Of a stretch of DNA of 7,054 nucleotides, positions 1-5,270 are shown in pieces. Every line of letters begins with the position of its first letter. Within the stretch, counting starts at the first letter, position 1. Origin of the DNA: Victivallales bacterium (GTDB lineage Bacteria > Verrucomicrobiota > Lentisphaeria > Oligosphaerales > Oligosphaeraceae); the NCBI GenBank assembly GCA_017538465.1, contig JAFYIW010000056.1, positions 1 through 7,054 of the forward strand, given 5' to 3'. Made by a program: the position numbers and the translations under genes. The notes below the pieces were generated by a model that was not told where the DNA came from, did not search any database, and saw only the letters and a list, made by a program, of their open reading frames with translations.

Positions 1-1406
1 GAGACGACGGCATTGTCGTTGATGGTCAGCTTCGCGCCGCGGTCGCCGATCCACATGTCCGAGCCGCCGCTGCTGTTCGCGACCCATACGCTGGCGTTGT
101 TCAGCGCGGTCATGGAGAGATTGGTGACGGACGCGCCGGAGCTGATCCGCATGGAGCCACCGTTCCCGATCTCGATGTTGCGCCCGCTGGTGTTGGACTG
201 GAACTCGATGTACGCGCTCTGCGGAGCCCCCGCGAGGTAGCCGTTCATATATGGGCGGTTGCCGTAGCCGTTCGTCGGTTTGTCCCATAGTTTTTGGTTC
301 AGCTCGGAGGCGCTGGTTCCGGTGAACTGGATGCCGCCGCTGGTCGCCATCTTGAAATCCGTGAGCACGCCGCCCGCGCCAGAGGCGTAGCTCGTGGTGA
401 CCTCCCATTGCTGGGTAGTCGCATTCCACGAGGAGGACACTCTGTCCTCCGGCCCCATGACGGTCACCTCGCCGCCGAAGCCAAGGTTGATGTTCGTGGC
501 CGTGCCGCCGGAATAAACGTTCATGTAGGTGGCGGAGAAGTGGGAGACGCTGCCGCCGGAGACGTATATGAACGCGCTCGCCTCGCCGTCGCCCCACTGC
601 TTCCAGTCGCCGACCGTCAGGCTGTCCACGCGAGCCCCGTTGCCGATGTACACGTATTCGAGTGCGCCGTGAACCGTGATCTTGGACGCCTCCACGCCGG
701 TGCCAGGGAAATTGCTGTCCGCATTCTGGCCGTAGTAACTGTAACGGTCCACCGCAGCGACAACCAACTGGCGCAGGTTCCGGCTGACGGTGATGTTGGT
801 CGCCGTGACGGCGGAGGTGGCGGCCTGCTTGGACGGAGGATACAGCACGACCAGGTCGAGGTCCTCCTCCGCGGTCAGGCCGTTCAACGCCTGGCCGCCG
901 ACGTAGATTGGGTTGTCGTTGGCGTCGTTGACAAAGCCGCCGCCCACTTCGACGATGCCGCCACTGCCGAGGAAGGTCAGGTTCGAGAGCGTCGTATTGC
1001 TGGCGTGTGCTCCGGCGTAACCGCCGTTGGCGAAGGTGATGTTGGTCGCCTGGAGGCCGGAGTCGTTCAGGTTGATGGCGTTCGGAATCGTGTTGGCGGA
1101 GAGTCCGGCCGCGACGGCGGCGCTGCGCGCCTGGTCGAAATTCACCCCGGTGGCGTTCACGAAGTTCACATAGTCGTGCTCGACAATCGAAGGTTGCTGC
1201 TCTTCGGACTCGCCGGAGGTGATGTCTGGGTTGGGCTCGTGACGCGATCCGGTGAAACGCGACATCGTGGCAATGTTACCCAAGTAAGTCGTATCGGTCT
1301 TGGTGGCTGTGCTCGAGGACAGGGTGTTGATGTACTTGGTCAGCAGGTCCTGTGTCAGCGTCGCGTCGTAATAATAGGTGCACTTGCTCGTGTAGTGGTA
1401 AGACAT
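1..1406 (-). CDS. Large beta-helix repeat surface/secreted protein, AIDA-like (C terminus beyond window)
   Basis: The frame is open from ATG at 1406 to the left edge: 468 codons with no stop, so the 3' end is missing. A strong Shine-Dalgarno (GGAAGGAG, 7 nt before the ATG) fixes the start. The N terminus (MSYHYTSKCTYYYDATL) is polar and Tyr-rich, with no Sec signal or membrane segment. Residues 1-80 are non-repetitive; from about 115 the chain becomes Gly/Ser/Thr/Asn-rich with short beta-strand turns, for example VSGGSVSHF (282-290), YSGGTATNINLGFGGEVTVMG (298-318) and IEIGNGGSMRISSGASVTNL (411-430). This periodicity of roughly 20 residues resembles AIDA/strand-loop-strand passenger repeats, which fold as right-handed beta-helices on the cell surface. 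Without a signal peptide, type I export or a C-terminal anchoring/RTX module beyond the window is more likely than a classical type Va autotransporter; this is inference. The ligand or function is unknown. I am sure it is a gene and moderately sure of the fold. Confidence 0.85.
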   Translation of the reverse strand, partial: MSYHYTSKCTYYYDATLTQDLLTKYINTLSSSTATKTDTTYLGNIATMSRFTGSRHEPNPDITSGESEEQQPSIVEHDYVNFVNATGVNFDQARSAAVAAGLSANTIPNAINLNDSGLQATNITFANGGYAGAHASNTTLSNLTFLGSGGIVEVGGGFVNDANDNPIYVGGQALNGLTAEEDLDLVVLYPPSKQAATSAVTATNITVSRNLRQLVVAAVDRYSYYGQNADSNFPGTGVEASKITVHGALEYVYIGNGARVDSLTVGDWKQWGDGEASAFIYVSGGSVSHFSATYMNVYSGGTATNINLGFGGEVTVMGPEDRVSSSWNATTQQWEVTTSYASGAGGVLTDFKMATSGGIQFTGTSASELNQKLWDKPTNGYGNRPYMNGYLAGAPQSAYIEFQSNTSGRNIEIGNGGSMRISSGASVTNLSMTALNNASVWVANSSGGSDMWIGDRGAKLTINDNAVV

Positions 1407-1413
1407 CGTGTTG

Positions 1414-1421
1414 CTCCTTCC
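1414..1421 (-). promoter_or_regulatory. Ribosome binding site of the beta-helix repeat gene
   Basis: On the minus strand this reads GGAAGGAG, 7 nt before the ATG at 1406. It is a near-ideal Shine-Dalgarno and decides the start of the large repeat protein. Confidence 0.8.
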
Positions 1422-1428
1422 CTTTGTT

Positions 1429-1536
1429 TTACCTTATTTCAAAAACTTTTTTGCTCATTGGGAGCTTTAGGACCTGTAGGACCTTTTTCTGTGGAATTTT
1501 CCACAGCCCATCGTAGTAGTCGTATTGGTGTCCCAT
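1429..1536 (-). CDS. Candidate 35-residue small protein or leader peptide upstream of the beta-helix gene
   Basis: A short ORF runs from ATG at 1536 to TAA at 1429-1431. It is preceded by a strong Shine-Dalgarno (GAGGAG) with 8-nt spacing and ends 22 bp before the next ATG, so both would sit on one mRNA. The peptide starts MGHQYDYYDGLWKIPQKK and ends MSKKVFEIR. It has an aromatic/acidic head and a basic, amphipathic-looking tail (KKVLQVLKLPMSKK), with no signal peptide or obvious membrane span. I recognise no family. It could be a small structural protein, a translated leader that couples translation to the large gene, or a chance ORF behind a fortuitous purine run. The good ribosome site, correct spacing and gene-like layout favour translation, but nothing in one sequence shows conservation. 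Confidence 0.45.
   Translation of the reverse strand: MGHQYDYYDGLWKIPQKKVLQVLKLPMSKKVFEIR
1489..1506 (-). repeat. Perfect 8-bp inverted repeat inside the small ORF
   Basis: CTGTGGAA and TTCCACAG form perfect 8-bp arms separated by only 2 nt. In the minus-strand transcript this is a compact hairpin within the small ORF, about 80 nt before the large gene's start. On the minus strand it is followed by A-residues rather than U-residues, so it is not an intrinsic terminator. It could affect ribosome passage, RNA stability or protein binding. Confidence 0.6.
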
Positions 1537-1544
1537 GCCCGATT

Positions 1545-1550
1545 CTCCTC
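1545..1550 (-). promoter_or_regulatory. Ribosome binding site of the small ORF
   Basis: The minus strand reads GAGGAG, 8 nt before the ATG at 1536. This is the main evidence that the 35-codon ORF is translated. Confidence 0.55.
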
Positions 1551-1576
1551 AAGGTTCGGCCGCGAGAGGGTGTTAT

Positions 1577-1620
1577 AAAACATTTTAAGCCTTAAAGATT
1601 AATGGCTTAATTGTTTTTTT
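1577..1620. terminator. Terminator-like hairpin, possibly bidirectional, in the 378-bp intergenic region
   Basis: Arms TTAAGCC (1585-1591) and GGCTTAA (1604-1610) enclose a 12-nt loop. The stem can continue with AAAACA (1577-1582) against TGTTTT (1612-1617) across a small internal bulge. On the plus strand the stem ends in a long T-run (1614-1620). On the minus strand the tail is shorter (TGTTTT, then ATAAC). All neighbouring genes are on the minus strand, so it may end the operon whose last stop is at 1785. It also lies inside the predicted leader of the next gene and could act there as an attenuator. The sequence TATAAC at 1572-1577 just past the stem could also serve as a -10 box for a shorter transcript. 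Confidence 0.4.
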
Positions 1621-1630
1621 GTTGTGGTTG

Positions 1631-1678
1631 GAACCGGAATTTCGCGACTCTGCGCCATTGCAAGTCTTTTTCCGGTTC
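1631..1678 (-). repeat. Perfect 9-bp inverted repeat at the predicted 5' end of the leader RNA
   Basis: GAACCGGAA (1631-1639) and TTCCGGTTC (1670-1678) are perfect inverted arms around a 30-nt loop. The right arm begins about 7 nt downstream of the extended -10 box, where transcription on the minus strand would start. The transcript would therefore begin with this long hairpin, as stabilising or regulatory 5' structures do. I match it to no known riboswitch family. Confidence 0.55.
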
Positions 1679-1684
1679 TACGCT

Positions 1685-1693
1685 ATTATAGCA
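1685..1693 (-). promoter_or_regulatory. Extended -10 promoter for the small ORF and beta-helix gene
   Basis: The minus strand reads TGCTATAAT, an exact match to the extended -10 consensus TGnTATAAT. No good -35 box lies 16-18 nt upstream, which fits extended -10 promoters that need none. The predicted start near 1678 gives a leader of about 140 nt to the small ORF and about 270 nt to the large gene. The surrounding DNA is AT-rich compared with the flanking genes. Confidence 0.55.
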
Positions 1694-1784
1694 CAGTTTC
1701 GAAAAAACACACGCTTTGACGCGAAATCCCGAAACTCACGGATTCTGATTTATGAAGCAGTTGTGAAACGTCGTTTTTCCCTCG

Positions 1785-4361
1785 CTAAGCGAGCATGCCC
1801 GGGTCTTTCTTATGGAAGATGGTATCGGTGACGAAGTCACTGAAGGCGCCGGCTGCGCTGAATGATGCGAAGCGCTCCGCATCGTCGCCCGCGCCGAACA
1901 TGAGGTCGATGTTCGTGCAGTCGCCGATGACTTTGACCGAGTTCGCGCCATCCGTGTAGGTGAGCGTGGCTTCGTCCCACTTGGAGTCGTCGCCCTCCTT
2001 GAACCACAGCGTGATCTTTCCGTCAGCGAGCTGCTCCACGGTGTCGTTGCCCCAATTTCCGCCGAAGGTGAAGAAGTCATCGCCCCCGCCGCCGTGGAGG
2101 GAGTCATTGCCCGAACCGCCAACGATGAGTTCTTTGCCAGAGGCGCCGACGATGCGGTCGTTGCCCGCGTCGCCGTAGAGGAGGTTCTTGCCTTTGTTCG
2201 CCCAGATGACGTCATCGCCGGCGCCGCCGCAGACGGCCATGCCGGTGCCGACATACTCGAAGCGCTGGCTGGTCAAATCCACGATGTCGTCGCCCGCGCC
2301 TGCGCAGATTTCGTAGATTTTCGATATGCGTGCCTGGACGTCTTCTCCTTCGGGGAATGCGGAGTAGATGTCATCCAAGAAGAACGCGTCGCCTTGGTCG
2401 TCATCGGTGAGCAGGAGGATACTGGCGTCCGAGGAGCCGATGAAGATGTCGCCGAACTGGTTTTTCCCGGTGAGGGCGACTTTCTCGTTGGTGCCCGTCC
2501 ATCCATCGAGCAAGCCGACGTGCTTCGCCGAATAGAGCGAACTCCACGTTTTGCCGGTCGTCTTCACGAAGAAGAGGTCGTCCAGCCCATTTTCCGTCGC
2601 GACGACCACGGACGCGGCCTGATTGTCCTCCACGGTCACTGTGGACTCCGCCGACGAGACGTGGAAGTCGATTTCGGTGATGGTGCTCGCATATTCGCCG
2701 TTCGGCAGATTGTAGATGTCGCACGCTGTTTTGCCGTCGAAGCGGACGCTCACGGTGTCTCCCGTTTCGGTGCGTTCGATGGACAGCACATAACCGGTGG
2801 CGAGTTCGACTTCGCTCCAGCTCGCCGAGTTTTTCGTGAACTCGAATTCCGGCGCGGCGGAGAGGCATTTCACCACGCGGTAGGTGGCATAGGCCCCTTC
2901 CTTGCTGTAGCCCGAGCTCAACTGGAAATTGATGTCCGTAGCGTCATCGAGTTTGAACTCCGTGGCCACTTCGTCGCCGGAGATGTTCCAGCCCCATCCG
3001 ACGACTCCGTAATTGCCGATGATCTGGAATGCGCCACACGCATAAGTCTCGTGCGGGAGGCACGGAAGCCCGGGTTCGAGTTCCGTGGTGCCAGGCACGA
3101 CCCAACGCTGGAAGCCATTGTCTTCGACCAATGCGGTCTCGTCCCCGTTCAGATGATAGAGAACGAGGTTGGTGGTGCCTTTGTCGTTGTTGTTGTTGAA
3201 TGCGGAGAAGTAGCCATTGCCGTAATAATGCAGATAATGCTGGCCGGCGGTCTTCTGGTCATCGTTCAGGCCGAAGTCGTCGCCGACGCCGGACAACGTC
3301 CAGAGGAGGTTCCCGGTGCCGCCGTTCCGGTCGATTTTGATCATGCTGTTGAGGTGTCGGCAGGAGACGACCAGGTTCCCGTCGTCGTCCACGACGATGG
3401 CATTGAGATGAACATAATCCACATAGACTTCCGGGTCGGTGTTGGTGAAGTCGGCCGCGCCCTCTGTCTCATCCGTGACGGTCATGCTGTACAATTCGGG
3501 GTGGTCGGTGCTGAGCCAGTCAAACACCACCTCGCCGTGGTCGATTTCCTGGATGTAGGTGGCAACCAGTATCGCCTTGTCCGCGTGCTGAATCGGCTCG
3601 CCAGTGTAGATGTTCACGTCGGGGATGTTGTCCGCCTCGACCTGGAGATACGACATGACGATGTAATGGTCTTCGCCGAGCATGAGGAACTCGTGGCCGT
3701 CCAGCGTGGTGTCGCCCTTGTTCTTTTCCGTGGCGATGGCTCTGATGCGGGCGATTTCGTTGTAGTTTTCATCCATGATCACGCGCTCGCCTGGATTGTG
3801 GCCGGTGAACACGATTGCCTCGGGATGACTTTCGGTCGAATGATAACTATAGTAGGTCTTGCCATTGAGCTGATGGGTTTTGAAGTCCCAAAGCCCGTAT
3901 TGCGTGTCGGGCGAATCCTCGTTCCGATAGTAAAGGATATTTCCCTCGTTGTCGGTCTTGACGATGGTTCGGGTGTTGATGAAGGAGAGGAAGAAGTCGC
4001 CGGGGGTCTGCGAAGTGCCGGTGACAGTGATGGGAGGAAGATGGGTGCTCAGCGTGTTGATGGTGAACTCGCGGGTGATGCCCCCCTGCGTGACTTGCAC
4101 CAGAATCTTTTCATTCTCGCTGATTTCATCCAGGGCGAACTCGCATTTGCCGTTTTCGAGCGCAATGCCGTTGACCGTGATGGCGATGTCCGCGTCCGCG
4201 CCGACCCACTCGAAGGAGTTGAGTTGCTCCACGGTGAGCGTGACGACATTGAAAGATGCTCCCTCGGCAAAATCCGTCTGCACCGACAATGGCTCGCCAT
4301 TGACCAGAAAATCATAGGTCTCATTGACGACTACCGCACGCAAGGGTTCGCTGGTTTCCAT
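1785..4361 (-). CDS. Arylsulfate sulfotransferase-like beta-propeller protein with RTX C terminus
   Basis: This 858-residue protein appears to join an arylsulfate sulfotransferase (ASST) body to an RTX secretion tail. Residues 1-105 are a beta-rich N domain as in ASST. About 110-500 form the propeller, with family-like stretches DGHEF (221-225), IQEIDHGEVVFDW (270-282), DYVHLNAI (315-322), SCRHLNS (333-339) and GQHYLHYYGNGYFSAFNNN (373-391). H223, H318, R335 and H375 are my candidates for the three active-site His and the Arg; in the family one His carries sulfate between phenolic sulfate donors and acceptors. Residues 505-580 look fibronectin-III-like. GAGDD/GDAGNDRI/GGSGND/GGGGDD repeats (688-762) and FGAGDD (822-827) are calcium-binding RTX nonapeptide-type. 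The tail ends HKKDPGMLA. There is no Sec signal, unlike periplasmic ASST, so type I export is likely (inference). GGAG lies 7 nt before the ATG. It is probably the last gene of the proA operon, 47 bp after the inhibitor gene. Substrate is unknown. Confidence 0.9.
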   Translation of the reverse strand: METSEPLRAVVVNETYDFLVNGEPLSVQTDFAEGASFNVVTLTVEQLNSFEWVGADADIAITVNGIALENGKCEFALDEISENEKILVQVTQGGITREFTINTLSTHLPPITVTGTSQTPGDFFLSFINTRTIVKTDNEGNILYYRNEDSPDTQYGLWDFKTHQLNGKTYYSYHSTESHPEAIVFTGHNPGERVIMDENYNEIARIRAIATEKNKGDTTLDGHEFLMLGEDHYIVMSYLQVEADNIPDVNIYTGEPIQHADKAILVATYIQEIDHGEVVFDWLSTDHPELYSMTVTDETEGAADFTNTDPEVYVDYVHLNAIVVDDDGNLVVSCRHLNSMIKIDRNGGTGNLLWTLSGVGDDFGLNDDQKTAGQHYLHYYGNGYFSAFNNNNDKGTTNLVLYHLNGDETALVEDNGFQRWVVPGTTELEPGLPCLPHETYACGAFQIIGNYGVVGWGWNISGDEVATEFKLDDATDINFQLSSGYSKEGAYATYRVVKCLSAAPEFEFTKNSASWSEVELATGYVLSIERTETGDTVSVRFDGKTACDIYNLPNGEYASTITEIDFHVSSAESTVTVEDNQAASVVVATENGLDDLFFVKTTGKTWSSLYSAKHVGLLDGWTGTNEKVALTGKNQFGDIFIGSSDASILLLTDDDQGDAFFLDDIYSAFPEGEDVQARISKIYEICAGAGDDIVDLTSQRFEYVGTGMAVCGGAGDDVIWANKGKNLLYGDAGNDRIVGASGKELIVGGSGNDSLHGGGGDDFFTFGGNWGNDTVEQLADGKITLWFKEGDDSKWDEATLTYTDGANSVKVIGDCTNIDLMFGAGDDAERFASFSAAGAFSDFVTDTIFHKKDPGMLA

Positions 4362-4368
4362 GTTGCTT

Positions 4369-4372
4369 CTCC
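4369..4372 (-). promoter_or_regulatory. Ribosome binding site of the ASST-like gene
   Basis: The minus strand reads GGAG, 7 nt before the ATG at 4361. It supports that start over any later Met and confirms that the protein begins without a signal peptide. Confidence 0.65.
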
Positions 4373-4408
4373 GTTTCGGTTATGGGTTGTAAGTAAATGG
4401 CTAAAGTG

Positions 4409-4861
4409 TCATTGGACCGTGATGTGATACGTCTCCAGCAGTGGCTCGACATCCTCCTCCCAGGGGCGGAGGTTCTCGAAGACCAAGTCGCATTCCCCGA
4501 CCGCGTCCGCATGGAAGGTGAAGTAGTGCGTTCCCGGCGCACCGCAGGCGGGGACCTTGGACGGGGGCGTCCGGTAGTCCTCGCCGATGGTGGAGACGAT
4601 GCTCTGATTCTCGTTGACTTTGGCCTGACGCCAGATGAAGCCGGTGGTGATGTTGCCGGGAATTGCAATGGTGAAGGTCTGGCCCTGCGTGACCGTGATG
4701 CGGTTCCCCTCCTCCACTACGGGGACGAATGGCGCGTCTGGCGTGTCGGGGGCAGGGGAGGCGGACGTGTCGGAGGATGGCGTGTCAGGAGCAGGGGGGA
4801 TGGTGCTATTGCAGCCGAGAAAAAAACTGAACATAAGGCATAAAAGCAAAAGGGTCTTCAT
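4409..4861 (-). CDS. Chagasin-family (I42) cysteine protease inhibitor, predicted lipoprotein
   Basis: The 150-residue product opens with a lipoprotein signal: MKT, a hydrophobic stretch, then FFLGC with the lipidated Cys at 17. A Pro/Thr/Ser/Asp linker with repeated APDTP (about 20-48) follows, then one chagasin domain (about 52-150). All three chagasin inhibitory loops are recognisable: NITTGFIW (70-77) for the NPTTGYxW loop, GAPG (107-110) before a beta-strand THYFTF, and LRPWE (131-135) for the RPW loop. Family members insert these loops into the active-site cleft of papain-like (C1) proteases. Lipidation and the linker place the domain on a membrane facing the periplasm or exterior, so it may block host, competitor or self proteases. 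The ATG at 4861 is chosen because the lipoprotein signal begins there; an upstream TTG at 4933 would overlap the previous gene and bury the signal. No clear Shine-Dalgarno is visible. The gene starts 43 bp after the membrane-protein gene. Confidence 0.88.
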   Translation of the reverse strand: MKTLLLLCLMFSFFLGCNSTIPPAPDTPSSDTSASPAPDTPDAPFVPVVEEGNRITVTQGQTFTIAIPGNITTGFIWRQAKVNENQSIVSTIGEDYRTPPSKVPACGAPGTHYFTFHADAVGECDLVFENLRPWEEDVEPLLETYHITVQ

Positions 4862-4904
4862 TTTATCTATGGAATTGGTTAAGTCGAGGGCAGGGCGGTA
4901 CACC

Positions 4905-5225
4905 TCAGGCTTTCCGGCCGAAGATGAGGCCAATGACGATTCCGAGGACTACGCCCCAGAGGAGCGAGTTCAGAATCATGACGCAGACGAAGGCCGCGCC
5001 CGAGGCGCTGATGCAGGAGAGCGGGAAGCCCGTGATTTTCAGGATGGTCGCCCAGGCACCGCCGCTGCTCGTGATGCCCTGCCAAACCCCCTTGACGGAG
5101 TCATGAAAGCCGCCGCACTGGAAAAACGCAATCCAGAAGATGATGGCGTGGATGATGGCAAAGCCAATGCCGCCGCCGATGATTTTCGTCAGGGCCTTCT
5201 TTACGAAAAATCCTTTCAATCCCAT
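4905..5225 (-). CDS. Small integral membrane protein of unknown function
   Basis: This 106-residue product has a basic amphipathic N terminus (MGLKGFFVKKALTK), a strong hydrophobic segment at about 16-36 (GIGFAIIHAIIFWIAFF), a weaker one at about 58-72 and a second strong one at about 76-103, ending GRKA. It therefore has two or three membrane helices. Gly-rich stretches in the helices could allow tight packing. Two Cys (37, 71) bracket the central part and a third (81) lies in the last helix. I recognise no family; small TM proteins of this size occur as transporter accessories, holin-like proteins and stress proteins, and nothing here chooses among them. GGAG lies 7 nt before the ATG at 5225. 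The gene sits 45 bp after proA and 43 bp before the inhibitor lipoprotein, so it is probably co-transcribed, which suggests an envelope link with the genes downstream. Confidence 0.75.
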   Translation of the reverse strand: MGLKGFFVKKALTKIIGGGIGFAIIHAIIFWIAFFQCGGFHDSVKGVWQGITSSGGAWATILKITGFPLSCISASGAAFVCVMILNSLLWGVVLGIVIGLIFGRKA

Positions 5226-5232
5226 TTCATTG

Positions 5233-5236
5233 CTCC
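5233..5236 (-). promoter_or_regulatory. Ribosome binding site of the small membrane protein
   Basis: The minus strand reads GGAG, 7 nt before the ATG at 5225. A second ATG 4 nt upstream is out of frame and meets TGA after four codons, so 5225 is the start. Confidence 0.6.
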
Positions 5237-5270
5237 GGTTGGTTGTGATGCTGGTATCCCCTTAAAAAAC

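Noticed and set aside
294..1595. A plus-strand frame of 433 codons
   Set aside because: It is antisense to the beta-helix repeat gene, has low-complexity composition and runs out into the AT-rich leader. The opposite frame has a strong ribosome site and repeat structure.
1782..1794. Short hairpin CTCGC-TAA-GCGAG at the stop codon of the ASST-like gene as a terminator
   Set aside because: On the minus strand it is followed by GGGAAAAACG rather than a U-tract; the T-run lies on the wrong side.
2094..4427. A plus-strand frame of 777 codons
   Set aside because: It lies entirely antisense to the sulfotransferase-like gene. Its product is dominated by V, A, D, G with no domain, the usual mirror of GC-rich third positions, while the minus frame has clear ASST and RTX motifs.
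4862..4933. N-terminal extension of the inhibitor lipoprotein to a TTG at 4933
   Set aside because: It would overlap the membrane-protein gene by 29 bp and place 24 polar residues ahead of an obvious lipoprotein signal.
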